DNA from: Angelakisella sp.
Lineage (GTDB): Bacteria; Bacillota; Clostridia; Oscillospirales; Ruminococcaceae
NCBI GenBank assembly: GCA_020024555.1
Contig: JAHHTQ010000001.1
Location: 140,102-204,101, forward strand
Reading direction: 5' to 3'
Length of the DNA: 64,000 nt
Position numbers and translations under genes: made by a program. This document shows positions 56,101 through 64,000 of the stretch, in pieces. The notes beneath the pieces were generated by a model. It saw only the letters and a list, made by a program, of their open reading frames with translations, searched no databases and was not told where the DNA came from. Position 1 is the stretch's first letter, and each line of letters starts with the position of its first letter.

Positions 56101-56847
56101 ATATTTGTCAAAAGCTTTTTTTACTGTTTCGTCATCAATTTTTATATCATCAATAACTGTTAAGAATGTTGTATGACGGCAGTGATCTGACCAATATGTA
56201 TCAATCATTCTTATTTCCGTAACAGTAGGCTCTTTATTCTCTTTTTTGAAGTAATCTTGACAGAATTTTATATCATCTTTATCCATAGCAAGTCCATAAT
56301 CTTCTACAAACTTTGCCAGTTCTTCTTCATTTAAGCTCAAAAAGTTATGTAATGTTTCAACTTCTGTCGGGATTTCATACTTAACATCAAGCGTATCAAA
56401 TTTATCAAGTGAAGCAAGACGGCTTTCAACAGGATTTACAACATATTTTTTGATTTTTTCAATTTCTTCACTTGACAGTTCACCTTCAAGCATATATACC
56501 TTCGCTGTTTTTACAAGCGGTCTTTCTCCCTGTGAAACTATTTGGATACATTGACTGCAAGAATCTGCACGTTGGTCAAATTGTCCGGGTAAATATTCAG
56601 TTGCAAAAACCGTATAGTTACCTGTTGGCAATTCGTCATAAGTTACATCTATTTGTGGCTCGGAAAAAACTGTATTTCTGCATTTTTGGAACAGAGCGTC
56701 ATCTATTCCTTCCACATCATATCTATTTAGAAAACGTAAATTTTTAAGTGAACTGATTTGTAATAATGAATGAATTTCGTCAAGTAAGCCTTTCGCCTCT
56801 ACTGCGTATGGCGCAGCTTTTTCTACATAAATTCTTTTTACTGACAT
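53155..56847 (-). CDS. purL: Phosphoribosylformylglycinamidine synthase, single chain
   Basis: 1230 residues. N-terminal PurS-like and synthetase halves include DTYWSDHCRHTTF and FKNETHNHPTEIEPFGGAATCIGGAIRDP (quoted in part). The C-terminal glutaminase domain has Cys1070 (GICNGFQ) and the HGEGRF histidine. It converts FGAR to FGAM with glutamine and ATP. The single-chain form here is the clostridial long type, unlike the PurSQL split of Bacillus. Last gene of the purine operon, 1 base after purD. Confidence 0.96.
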   Translation of the reverse strand: MSVKRIYVEKAAPYAVEAKGLLDEIHSLLQISSLKNLRFLNRYDVEGIDDALFQKCRNTVFSEPQIDVTYDELPTGNYTVFATEYLPGQFDQRADSCSQCIQIVSQGERPLVKTAKVYMLEGELSSEEIEKIKKYVVNPVESRLASLDKFDTLDVKYEIPTEVETLHNFLSLNEEELAKFVEDYGLAMDKDDIKFCQDYFKKENKEPTVTEIRMIDTYWSDHCRHTTFLTVIDDIKIDDETVKKAFDKYLETRENIKRTKPITLMDMGTIGAKELVRTGKLTDLDESEEINACTVKIDVDVEGKTEKWLFLFKNETHNHPTEIEPFGGAATCIGGAIRDPLSGRSYVYQAMRVTGAANPLLPVDKTMKGKLPQSKIVRTAAAGYSSYGNQIGLATGQVDEIYHDGYVAKRMEIGAVVGATPAENVRREVPVAGDIVILLGGKTGRDGCGGATGSSKAHKLDSLTECGAEVQKGNAPEERKLQRLFRNKEVTQLIKRCNDFGAGGVSVAIGELADGLRINLNAVPKKYDGLDGTELAISESQERMAVVVAKEDVDKFIDFAHSENLEATIVATVTEEPRLRMEWNGKEIVNLSREFLNSNGAEKHTSVVVPKRIFKNKKADGNTVTEKFKNLVGDLNICSKKGLSERFDSTIGAGTVVMPFGGKHQLTPAQAMVAKIPVLYKETKTCSVLGYGYNPFITSESMYHGAYLAVVESIAKVIATGGTYKKCWLTFQEYFERLGKNPERWGKPFAALLGALKAQLDFEIASIGGKDSMSGSFEDIDVPPTLVSFAVSISDTDNIITPEFKNAGSKIAVVLPKKNSDGLCDVAEYKKTFDVVEKLIKEKKVLSVSTVTYGGIAEAIFKMAIGNGIGAKINIDNEELFGYNYGGFVVELAEDVADVTVIGETTQDFVLNVNNELIDCVELQEIYEGKLESIFPYKTKITDEKVQKFSFNATTRVSPAIKVAKPRVLVPVFPGTNCEYDTARAFINEGAEANILVLKNLSANDITESVNKLVAEINNSNIIALPGGFSGGDEPDGSGKFITAFFRNPAVMDAVHNLLNNRDGLMCGICNGFQALIKLGLVPFGKIIDTDVNCPTLTFNTIGRHQSSLVRTRVSSNKSPWMMYNNVGDIHTVAISHGEGRFIINDNLLKELSDNGQIATQYVDLNGNASMDIRFNPNDSICAIEGITSPDGRVFGKMGHSERKGDNLYKNVDGVFENNMFKGAVHYFTK

Positions 56848-56848
56848 A

Positions 56849-58126
56849 TTACTTTTCCCCCTGTAATGCTCTTTTTCCTATATCTTTTCGATAGTGCATA
56901 TCTTTAAAATAAATATTTTTAACATCACTGTACGCTTTGTCTATTGCTTTTTGTAAATCTTTTGCTGTTGCCGATACGCCAAGAACCCTACCGCCATTCG
57001 TTATAAACTTATTATCCTTTATAGCTGTTCCTGAATGATAGACTTCCGACTCTTTTATATTTTCGATACCTGTTATTTCGTAGCCTTTTTTGTAATCAGT
57101 GGGATAACCGCCACTTGCAAGCATAATACAGCACGCATTGTCTGCGCTAAATTCCACATCGACTTTGTCAAGTGTTCCGTCAACTGTTGCGCGCATAATT
57201 GTAAATAAATCAGTTTTTAACAGTGGTAAAACGACCTGTGTTTCAGGGTCACCAAAGCGACAATTATACTCTATTACTTTTACACCGTCCTTTGTAGCCA
57301 TTAAACCAAAGTACAAACAACCCTTGAATGTTCTTCCCTCTTTATTCATCGCCTCTATTGTCGGTATAAAGATTTTTTCCATACATTCTTTTTCTATGTC
57401 TTTTGTATAATATGGATTTGGCGCTACTGTACCCATACCGCCTGTGTTTAAACCTTTGTCATCGTCTAACGCGCGTTTATGGTCCATTGACGAAACCATA
57501 GGTTTAATTGTTTTACCGTCTGTAAAAGCAAGTACGGAAATTTCAGGACCTTCCAAAAATTCTTCAATTACAATACTGCTGCCACTGTTACCGAAAACCT
57601 TATCTTCCATAATAGAGCGTATGCCGTCAAGCGCCTCTTTTTCATCAGCGCAGATTAGAACTCCTTTACCCAGCGCTAGTCCGTCAGCTTTTATAACAAT
57701 AGGGTATTTTTTATTTTGCTTTATGAAACTTACCGCTTTTTCAGCGCTTCCAAAAACATTATATTCCGCTGTCGGTATACCGTATTTTTTCATAAGTTCT
57801 TTTGAAAAAACCTTACTGCCCTCTATAATAGCGGCATTTTTATTGGGTCCGAAAGCAGGTATATTTTTTTCGGCAAGTTTATCCACAGCGCCCAAAACAA
57901 GCGGGTCGTCAGGAGCAACAACCGCAAAATCAATATTATTTTTTTCAGCAAACTCTACAATAGCGTCAATATCTGTCGCTTTTATATCCACACACTCAGC
58001 ATCTTTACTTATACCGCCATTTCCGGGTAAAGCAAATATTTTTTCTATTGTGTCATTTTCTTTCAGTTTTTTGATAATAGCATGTTCACGTCCACCGCTA
58101 CCCACTACCATTACTTTTACTTTCAT
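56849..58126 (-). CDS. purD: Phosphoribosylamine-glycine ligase
   Basis: 425 residues. N-terminal VVGSGGREHAI, then the ATP-grasp domain (IVIEEFLEGPEISVLAF, NTGGMGTVAPNP, YNCRFGDPETQ). It joins phosphoribosylamine and glycine to give GAR. GGAGG lies before the ATG; 15 bases after purH. Codes on the opposite strand look long but carry no such motifs. Confidence 0.97.
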   Translation of the reverse strand: MKVKVMVVGSGGREHAIIKKLKENDTIEKIFALPGNGGISKDAECVDIKATDIDAIVEFAEKNNIDFAVVAPDDPLVLGAVDKLAEKNIPAFGPNKNAAIIEGSKVFSKELMKKYGIPTAEYNVFGSAEKAVSFIKQNKKYPIVIKADGLALGKGVLICADEKEALDGIRSIMEDKVFGNSGSSIVIEEFLEGPEISVLAFTDGKTIKPMVSSMDHKRALDDDKGLNTGGMGTVAPNPYYTKDIEKECMEKIFIPTIEAMNKEGRTFKGCLYFGLMATKDGVKVIEYNCRFGDPETQVVLPLLKTDLFTIMRATVDGTLDKVDVEFSADNACCIMLASGGYPTDYKKGYEITGIENIKESEVYHSGTAIKDNKFITNGGRVLGVSATAKDLQKAIDKAYSDVKNIYFKDMHYRKDIGKRALQGEK

Positions 58127-58141
58127 TTTATATCCTCCGAA

Positions 58142-59317
58142 TTAATGATGGAATAGTCTTATTCCTGTAAACGCCATAACTATATCTTTTTTGTTACATT
58201 CTTCTATTACGTTGTCATCACGAATTGAACCGCCCGGTTGCGCTATGTACTCCACACCGCTCTTTGCGGCACGCAAAATATTGTCGCCAAACGGAAAGAA
58301 AGCATCACTGCCCAGCGCAACACCTGTTACTTTTGACAAATATTCTTTTTTCTCAGCTAATGTCAGTGGCTCGGGGCGAACTTTAAATGTATTTTGCCAT
58401 ACATCATCACCAAGCACATCTTCATATTCATCGGAAATATATACATCTATTGCATTATCACGATTTGCCCTGCCCAATCCGTCAACAAATTCGAGCGCCA
58501 AAACTTTTGGGTGTTGTCTTAAATGCCATATATCAGCCTTGTTTCCCGCAAGCCTTGTACAGTGAATACGTGACTGTTGTCCTGCGCCAATACCGATAGC
58601 CTGACCGTCTTTTGCATAACATACAGAGTTTGACTGCGTATATTTCAGCGTAATAAGCGCAATTATTAAATCTCTCTTCGCGCTTTCCGGAATAGTTTTA
58701 TTTTCGGTAACTATATTTTGCAGCATTTCATTATTGATTTTTAGGTTATTTCTACCTTGCTCAAATGTTATACCGAAAACCTGTTTGCGTTCTATTTCCA
58801 TGGGAATATAATCAGGATTTATTTTCACCACATTATATCCGCCTTTTCTTTTGCCTTTCAGTATTTCCAGAGCCTTTTCTGAATAAGAAGGCGCAATAAC
58901 ACCATCAGAAACTTCCTTTGCAATAAGTCTTGCTGTCGCTTCGTCACATTCATCTGAAAGAGCTATCCAGTCACCAAAGGACGACATTCTGTCCGCTCCC
59001 CTTGCTCTTGCATAAGCGCAAGCCATAGGTGAAAGCTCTATTCCGTCAGTAAAATATACCTGTTTGAGCGTATCTGAAAGCGGCTCACCCACTGCCGCAC
59101 CTGCCGGACTTACGTGTTTAAATGAAGTTGCGGCGCACATTCCTGTTGCTTCTTTCAGCTCTTTTACCAGTTGCCAAGCATTGAAAGCATCCAGAAAGTT
59201 TATATATCCCGGTTTACCATTCAAAACTTCTATTGGAAGTTCACCGTTTTCAATAAATATTCTTGACGGTTTTTGGTTTGGGTTACAGCCATATTTTAAT
59301 TCAAATTCTTTTGACAT
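58142..59317 (-). CDS. purH: AICAR transformylase domain protein (PurH without cyclohydrolase domain)
   Basis: 391 residues, corresponding only to the formyltransferase half of bifunctional PurH. The catalytic Lys-His pair is in TSFKHVSPAGAAVG; DVYISDEYED and ACAYARARGADRMSSFGD follow, and the end reads QPGGSIRDDNVI. The N-terminal MGS-fold IMP cyclohydrolase domain of normal PurH is missing, and a separate PurO-type gene lies directly upstream to supply that step. It formylates AICAR with 10-formyl-THF. Confidence 0.93.
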   Translation of the reverse strand: MSKEFELKYGCNPNQKPSRIFIENGELPIEVLNGKPGYINFLDAFNAWQLVKELKEATGMCAATSFKHVSPAGAAVGEPLSDTLKQVYFTDGIELSPMACAYARARGADRMSSFGDWIALSDECDEATARLIAKEVSDGVIAPSYSEKALEILKGKRKGGYNVVKINPDYIPMEIERKQVFGITFEQGRNNLKINNEMLQNIVTENKTIPESAKRDLIIALITLKYTQSNSVCYAKDGQAIGIGAGQQSRIHCTRLAGNKADIWHLRQHPKVLALEFVDGLGRANRDNAIDVYISDEYEDVLGDDVWQNTFKVRPEPLTLAEKKEYLSKVTGVALGSDAFFPFGDNILRAAKSGVEYIAQPGGSIRDDNVIEECNKKDIVMAFTGIRLFHH

Positions 59318-59337
59318 TTTTAATCCTCCGTAAAAAA

Positions 59338-60051
59338 CTATTTGTTTTTATTAAAAATTCTTGTCTCGTATGAATTATTCGCTAAATTTATATATCTTAC
59401 AAAAAGAGAAACTTTATTTTCAGAGTTTAGATTTTCCCATAACATATTTGCAAAATCATCAATATTACTGTCAATCAACATTCTTTCAGGCTCTCCCTCA
59501 AATGTTGGTATTGGGTTACCGTCACACATATATGTATGTATAAAACGAGCCTCGCCGTTTAATGCTTGTGGATATTCATAAAAAAATCTCTCTGTACTGT
59601 CGGCATTTCCGTTATCGCTTTTCAGTATTGACATTTTATATGAAAAATCTCCGTCTTTAAAATCAAGAATACCGCTGATACGTGGTGTATAGTTTGGTGG
59701 ATCAGGCTCAAACGTTCTTGTACGCAGCGCATCTTCAAAAGTCTTACCGTCTTTAACAAACTCATATATTGTATCTGTTTGGTCACCGTTTGTCACTATC
59801 AGTTTATTTTCATACTTACGTACGGGGTGGTATATTATAAGTGATGGATCAACAAGTTTTGATGGGTCAAAAGCTTCTGTTCTGATACCCTCGCTATCCT
59901 CTAAAAATATCCTGTTACGGCTGTTTTCACTTCTACCCATAATAAAATAAGCAACTACCGCATTTTTACCGTCACTTGATTTTCCTATTATTATTCCTCT
60001 GCCGGGGTATGAATTTTCTTTTAAACTTTCAGCAATATTAATTATTTTCAA
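59338..60051 (-). CDS. purO: IMP cyclohydrolase, archaeal PurO type
   Basis: 237 residues from a TTG at 60051, 11 bases after AAAGGAG; the frame extends to 60075, but that site lies in the extension. Signatures YPGRGIIIGKSSDG, AYFIMGRSENSRNR and NYTPRISGIL match the PurO/COG3363 family first known in archaea. It closes the ring of FAICAR to give IMP. The start overlaps the end of purN by 14 bases. Adjacent to the AICAR transformylase, so the two last steps are encoded side by side. Confidence 0.9.
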   Translation of the reverse strand: MKIINIAESLKENSYPGRGIIIGKSSDGKNAVVAYFIMGRSENSRNRIFLEDSEGIRTEAFDPSKLVDPSLIIYHPVRKYENKLIVTNGDQTDTIYEFVKDGKTFEDALRTRTFEPDPPNYTPRISGILDFKDGDFSYKMSILKSDNGNADSTERFFYEYPQALNGEARFIHTYMCDGNPIPTFEGEPERMLIDSNIDDFANMLWENLNSENKVSLFVRYINLANNSYETRIFNKNK

Positions 60052-60661
60052 TTTCGTTATTGCTCCTTTCAGCACATACTTTTTCTACTGATTGAGGTAA
60101 TATTATCCATTCTGCCTCTTCCATAACTCTTTTTTGCAAAGTTTCAGGTGTATCGTTTTCCTCTATATTAACCGCTTTTTGCATTATTATTTTGCCACCG
60201 TCCGGTATTTCATTTACAAAATGCACAGTAGCGCCTGTAACCTTTACACCGTAATCCAGCGCCGCTCTATGCACTTTTAGACCATAGTAACCACTACCGC
60301 AAAATGACGGTATAAGCGACGGGTGAATATTAATTATTCGGTTCGCATACTTATTTGTAAAATCTTCGCCCAAAATAGTAAGAAATCCTGCCAACACAAT
60401 TATGTCAATATTGTTTTCTTCAAGAACATCTATTAAAGCTGTGTCAAAGTCCTGTAATGAAGAATATTGCTTTCTTTCCACAACAACGCTTTTTATATTA
60501 TGTTTTTTTGCCCTTTCCAAAGCGAATACATCTGGTTTGTTACTGATAACAAGTGTTATATTGCAGTGTGGCATTTTTCCAATGTTTTCCGCATCAATAA
60601 GCGCTTGCAGGTTTGTGCCGCCACCACTGACAAAAACAGCTACATTTTGCTTTCTTAGCAT
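60038..60661 (-). CDS. purN: Phosphoribosylglycinamide formyltransferase
   Basis: 207 residues. N-terminal VFVSGGGTNLQAL, the catalytic NIHPSLIPSF with its Asn and His, and VHFVNEIPDGG with the Asp. It formylates GAR with 10-formyl-THF. Starts 7 bases inside the end of purM and overlaps purO, so the operon is tightly packed. Confidence 0.96.
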   Translation of the reverse strand: MLRKQNVAVFVSGGGTNLQALIDAENIGKMPHCNITLVISNKPDVFALERAKKHNIKSVVVERKQYSSLQDFDTALIDVLEENNIDIIVLAGFLTILGEDFTNKYANRIINIHPSLIPSFCGSGYYGLKVHRAALDYGVKVTGATVHFVNEIPDGGKIIMQKAVNIEENDTPETLQKRVMEEAEWIILPQSVEKVCAERSNNEIENN

Positions 60662-61692
60662 ATTGTAACACCCTCACCTTTTTGTACTTCACCCATAATA
60701 TAAGCATTTTCACCGTTTGCACGCAAAATTTCAACAGCTTTGTTTGCGTCTTCTTTGCCTACAACTATTGACATACCAACACCCATATTAAATGTATTAA
60801 ACATATCTCTGCGCGGAACATTACCCATTTTTTCCATTAATGTAAATATAGGTAGTATTTGAAGTGATTTCTCATCAATTTTCGCCATCATACCATTAGG
60901 AAGCGCCCTTGGAATATTCTCATAGAAACCACCGCCTGTAATATGAGAAATACTCTTAACATCTACTTTATTTATCAAATCAAGAACAGGTTTTACATAT
61001 ATCTTTGTTGGTGTTATAAGTGTTTCGCCAAGTGTCTTACCCAAATCATCATAATGTTTGGAAAGCTCCTTTTCATTAACATTAAATATTTTTCTTACAA
61101 GTGAAAAACCGTTTGAATGTACGCCGCTTGAAGGCAAAGCGATAATTGCGTCTCCTTCTTTTACATTTTCAAAATTAATTATTTTATCTTTATCAACAAC
61201 ACCTGTTGTATATCCCGCAAGGTCATACTCATCAACAGGATAAAATCCCGGCATTTCTGCTGTCTCACCGCCGATTAATGCGCAATCAGACTGAACACAG
61301 CCTTCGGCAACACCACTGACTATTTGAGCCACTTTTTCAGGAACGTTTTTGCCGACTGCTATATAATCAAGGAAATAAAGAGGCTTAGCGCCGGCGCATA
61401 TTACGTCATTAACACACATAGCAACACAGTCAATACCCACCGTATCGTGCTTATCCATTAAAAATGCAATTTTCAGCTTTGTGCCAACGCCATCTGTGCC
61501 ACTTACAAGCACAGGTTTGTTTATACCTGTTAAGTCCATTTCAAAAAGACCACCAAAACCACCAATACCTGAAACAACACCTTTTGTCATTGTTCTGGCA
61601 ACATGGCTTTTCATAAGTTTAACAGCTTCGTAACCTGCTGTTATATCAACACCTGCGGCTTTGTAACTTTCGCTAAAACTATTATTACTCAT
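60655..61692 (-). CDS. purM: Phosphoribosylformylglycinamidine cyclo-ligase
   Basis: 345 residues; GAGGTAATAAAA before the ATG. SYKAAGVDITAGYEAV, VSGTDGVGTKL, CALIGGETAEMPGFY and SHITGGGFYENIPR are the AIR synthetase motifs. It closes the imidazole ring to AIR. Between purF and purN. Confidence 0.97.
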   Translation of the reverse strand: MSNNSFSESYKAAGVDITAGYEAVKLMKSHVARTMTKGVVSGIGGFGGLFEMDLTGINKPVLVSGTDGVGTKLKIAFLMDKHDTVGIDCVAMCVNDVICAGAKPLYFLDYIAVGKNVPEKVAQIVSGVAEGCVQSDCALIGGETAEMPGFYPVDEYDLAGYTTGVVDKDKIINFENVKEGDAIIALPSSGVHSNGFSLVRKIFNVNEKELSKHYDDLGKTLGETLITPTKIYVKPVLDLINKVDVKSISHITGGGFYENIPRALPNGMMAKIDEKSLQILPIFTLMEKMGNVPRRDMFNTFNMGVGMSIVVGKEDANKAVEILRANGENAYIMGEVQKGEGVTIC

Positions 61693-61770
61693 TTTTATTA
61701 CCTCACATAATTTATTTTTTGTTTATAAAGAAAAATATTTATTATCTATTTTAGGTAGTGATTATATAAA

Positions 61771-63192
61771 TTACATTTCAAGCTCTTTATCATATTTACT
61801 TACAACTTTTAGTTCAGGTACTTCCAGTGGATATTCACCTGTAAAGCAAGAACAACAAAAACCGTCTGCTGTTGAATCTGCAATTTTTCTCACATTGTCA
61901 ACGCTTAAATATCCAAGGGAATCAACATTTATAATTTTTGCTATTTCTTCTATACTGTGATTGTGCGCAATAAGTTTATCACGTGAGTCTATATCTGTAC
62001 CAAAGTAACAAGGGTGCATAAAAGGTGGCGCTGATACTCTCATATGCACTTCTGTCGCGCCTGCGTCACGAAGTAAATTAACTATTCTTGCGCAAGTTGT
62101 GCCACGTACAATACTGTCATCAATAAGAATAACTCTCTTACCCTTTACTGTTTCGGATATTGTATTTAGTTTAATTCTAACCAAATTTGCGCGTTCTTTT
62201 TGTGTTGGTTGTATAAAGGTTCTACCTATATATTTATTTTTTATAAAACCTATACCGTAAGGTATGCCTGATTGTTTTGCATAACCCAAAGCGGCATCAA
62301 GTCCGCTATCCGGAACACCGATTACCACATCTGCCTGCACAGGGTGTTCAAGAGCCAAAAAAGCTCCTGCTCTTTGACGCGCCAGATGCACACTGCTACC
62401 GTCTATTACAGAATCGGGACGAGCAAAGTAAATAAATTCAAATACACATAAGTGTTTATCCTTTTTATTACAATGTGTCTTAATGCTATGAAGTCCGTTT
62501 TCATCACAGACTACTATTTCACCGGGTTCTATATCACGGACAAATTTTGCGCCGATACTGTCAAGCGCGCAAGTTTCCGATGCAAATACATAGCTGTTTT
62601 CAAGCAGTCCTATACATAGTGGTCTAAATCCCATAGGGTCGCGTACTGCAATCAATTTGCGTGGTGACATTATAACAAGCGAATACGCGCCTGCTATTTT
62701 TTCCATTGCTTTTTCTATGGCTTCTTCTATACTTCCGCACTTTATTCTTTCACGGGTAATTGCATAGGCAATAACCTCACTGTCACTGCTTGTATGAAAA
62801 ATAGCGCCTGTCAATTCAAGCTCTTCACGAAGTTTATGCGCATTTGTAAGACAACCGTTATGTGATATTGCCATTCTGCCTTTTACATGATTTATGATAA
62901 GAGGTTGCGCATTATAGTTGCTTTTTGATTCTTGTGTGCCATATCTGCAATGACCGACAGCCATCTTCCCTGTACCAAGACTTGCAATAACGTCTTGTGT
63001 AAAAACTTCATTTACAAGACCTGTATTTTTATAACCGTGTATTTTACCGGAACTGTTTACAGCTATACCACAGCTTTCCTGTCCACGATGTTGCAAAGCG
63101 TACAGACCAAGATATGTAGATGAAACAACATCTAAATTGTCATTATTATATATACCAAAAACTCCGCATTCTTCATGTAAATTTTCACTCAT
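61771..63192 (-). CDS. purF: Amidophosphoribosyltransferase
   Basis: 473 residues from the ATG at 63192; AGGGG upstream. After an 8-residue propeptide comes Cys9 (EECGVFGIY), the glutaminase nucleophile exposed by cleavage. The PRPP loop is VILIDDSIVRGTT. Cysteines in PCYFGTDI and FCCSCF are placed to bind the 4Fe-4S cluster seen in the Bacillus enzyme. It starts purine synthesis from PRPP and glutamine and is feedback-inhibited by nucleotides. Confidence 0.97.
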   Translation of the reverse strand: MSENLHEECGVFGIYNNDNLDVVSSTYLGLYALQHRGQESCGIAVNSSGKIHGYKNTGLVNEVFTQDVIASLGTGKMAVGHCRYGTQESKSNYNAQPLIINHVKGRMAISHNGCLTNAHKLREELELTGAIFHTSSDSEVIAYAITRERIKCGSIEEAIEKAMEKIAGAYSLVIMSPRKLIAVRDPMGFRPLCIGLLENSYVFASETCALDSIGAKFVRDIEPGEIVVCDENGLHSIKTHCNKKDKHLCVFEFIYFARPDSVIDGSSVHLARQRAGAFLALEHPVQADVVIGVPDSGLDAALGYAKQSGIPYGIGFIKNKYIGRTFIQPTQKERANLVRIKLNTISETVKGKRVILIDDSIVRGTTCARIVNLLRDAGATEVHMRVSAPPFMHPCYFGTDIDSRDKLIAHNHSIEEIAKIINVDSLGYLSVDNVRKIADSTADGFCCSCFTGEYPLEVPELKVVSKYDKELEM

Positions 63193-63242
63193 TCTTTTGT
63201 TTCCCCTCACTATATATAAATTTAAGTTATTTAAATTGGTTA

Positions 63243-63731
63243 TTATAGCATTTTTTGTAATTCGGCATCTTTTGCAAGCACATCATTTGTCATCTTTGCA
63301 CGCATATCAAGTAGTTTTTGCAGAAGTTCTGTATCGCTTAGCGCAAGTATTTGCGCCGCAAGTATTGCCGCATTGTCCGCGCCGTCTATTGCAACACTTG
63401 CAACCGGAATACCTTTTGGCATTTGTACTGTTGAAAGCAATGCGTCCATACCGTCAAGCGCCGATGCCTTAATAGGAATACCAATTACAGGCAAAATAGT
63501 GTGTGCCGCAAGCACTCCGCCCAAGTGCGCAGCTTTTCCAGCCGCTGAAATGATTACGCCAAATCCGTTTTCTCTTGCATTTTTTGCAAATTCCATTGCT
63601 TGTTCCGGTGTTCTGTGCGCTGAAAATACATGCGCTTCAAATGGGATATCCAATGATTTTAATGTATTTATAGTATTTTTTACAAGTGGCAAATCACTGT
63701 CACTACCCATAATTACCGCTACTTTTTTCAT
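63243..63731 (-). CDS. purE: 5-(carboxyamino)imidazole ribonucleotide mutase
   Basis: 162 residues; AAAGGAG 10 bases before the ATG. MGSDSDLP (8-15), FSAHRTPEQ and AAGKAAHLGGVLA are the PurE active-site runs. It makes CAIR. No purK is seen beside it, which is common in anaerobes where CO2 may be used directly or where purK lies elsewhere. First gene of the operon. Confidence 0.96.
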   Translation of the reverse strand: MKKVAVIMGSDSDLPLVKNTINTLKSLDIPFEAHVFSAHRTPEQAMEFAKNARENGFGVIISAAGKAAHLGGVLAAHTILPVIGIPIKASALDGMDALLSTVQMPKGIPVASVAIDGADNAAILAAQILALSDTELLQKLLDMRAKMTNDVLAKDAELQKML

Positions 63732-63772
63732 TATTCCAATTCTCCTTTAAACTTAATAATAAATAATTACAT

Positions 63773-63808
63773 AAAAAAACAGCAGTAGCGTACACTTACA
63801 CTACTGCT
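63773..63808 (-). terminator. Intrinsic terminator (attenuator-like) in the purE leader
   Basis: Minus-strand arms AGCAGTAGTG (63799-63808) and CGCTACTGCT (63781-63790), one G-U pair, 8-nt loop, followed by seven T. It ends about 40 bases before purE and downstream of the promoter at 63958-63986, so it is placed to attenuate the operon. Confidence 0.75.
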
Positions 63809-63813
63809 ATAAT

Positions 63814-63886
63814 ATTTCGCAACTATTCTATTGATTTTGTATTTGTGATTTAATTTTGCAAGTATGGTATAACATTTTGCAACTAT
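63814..63886. repeat. Three direct copies of ATTT(T/C)GCAA(C/G)TAT
   Basis: Copies at 63814-63826, 63853-63865 and 63874-63886; the last two start 21 bp apart, two helical turns. A perfect palindrome TGGCTAGCCA (63886-63895) abuts the third copy. They lie in the purE leader and might be protein-binding sites. Confidence 0.5.
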
Positions 63887-63957
63887 GGCTAGCCAATGAG
63901 AAAAATAATTATTAATTTTGTTTAAAAAAAAATACTAAAAACTCACTAACTCACCTC

Positions 63958-63986
63958 ATTATAAATTAATCTAAAATAAAAATCAA
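63958..63986 (-). promoter_or_regulatory. Candidate sigma-A promoter of the pur operon
   Basis: Minus strand TTGATT (63981-63986), 17-bp spacer, TATAAT (63958-63963). A transcript from here would have a leader of about 220 nt before purE. Confidence 0.7.
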
Positions 63987-64000
63987 AATCTGTATTAATT

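Noticed and set aside
53459..58145. Long open frames on the plus strand opposite purL and purD (for example 53459-54070 and 57444-58145)
   Set aside because: They are antisense to firmly identified genes, are rich in Ser/Leu/Phe as expected for mirror frames, and have no ribosome binding site or motif.
63732..64000. Guanine, PRPP or ZTP riboswitch before purE
   Set aside because: None of their conserved core bases could be found in the leader.
1..64000. tRNA, rRNA, CRISPR arrays, insertion sequences, prophage genes
   Set aside because: No recognisable tRNA TPsiC-loop sequence, rRNA segment, regular repeat-spacer unit, transposase or integrase was found.

Overview
The window is a 64 kb chromosomal segment from a low-GC, spore-lineage member of the Clostridia. 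This rests on strong AGGAGG-type ribosome binding sites, AT-rich intergenic DNA, sigma-A promoters with 17-bp spacers, two T-box leaders, a spoIIIA sporulation operon, rubrerythrin, ATP-dependent PEP carboxykinase and a single-chain PurL. It is almost entirely housekeeping DNA. I see no rRNA, tRNA, CRISPR array, transposase or prophage gene.

Layout, left to right. 1-5427: 3'-terminal part of a very large alpha-2-macroglobulin-like protein with a C-terminal transglutaminase domain. 5490-10431: a small membrane protein, an M3 oligopeptidase, a class Ic-type aminotransferase and a lipoprotein cyclophilin. 10453-12046: a T-box-controlled tyrS. 12129-12276: an orphan promoter-plus-terminator unit that looks like a small RNA gene. 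12348-17068 (minus): polA-rimI-HAD-tsaD. 17286-20759 (plus): dusB, rubrerythrin and pckA. 21008-24350 (minus): an M23 peptidase and coaBC. 24646-27868 (plus): ACT protein, hom and lysC (aspartate-family amino acids). 27943-33929: a coiled-coil protein, rlmB, a degenerate P-type ATPase-like protein, a DUF6873-like protein, a perfect 25-bp hairpin and a DUF2726-like protein.

34026-38224 (minus): spoIIIAA-AB-AC-AD-AE-AF-AG, with spoIIIAH not present. 38435-45359 (plus): a membrane protein of unknown function, T-box-controlled valS, folC and a COG2509-type flavoprotein. 45430-52069 (minus): cvpA-like gene, pyrB, pyrI, pyrH, frr, uppS, cdsA and rseP, linking pyrimidine synthesis, ribosome recycling and envelope precursor synthesis. 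52222-53088 (plus): a HAD phosphatase. 53155-63731 (minus): purE-F-M-N-O-H-D-L, a nearly complete IMP pathway in which the last two steps use a stand-alone AICAR transformylase and an archaeal-type IMP cyclohydrolase (PurO). Its leader ends in an attenuator-like terminator.

Most worth a second look: the P-type ATPase-like protein that has lost its phosphorylated Asp (29736-32198), the macroglobulin that lacks its thioester but carries a transglutaminase (1-5427), the orphan small RNA (12129-12276), the long purE leader with repeated motifs (63732-63986), the perfect 25-bp hairpin (33054-33107), and the missing spoIIIAH. All functional calls come from reading motifs by eye; no database search was run.
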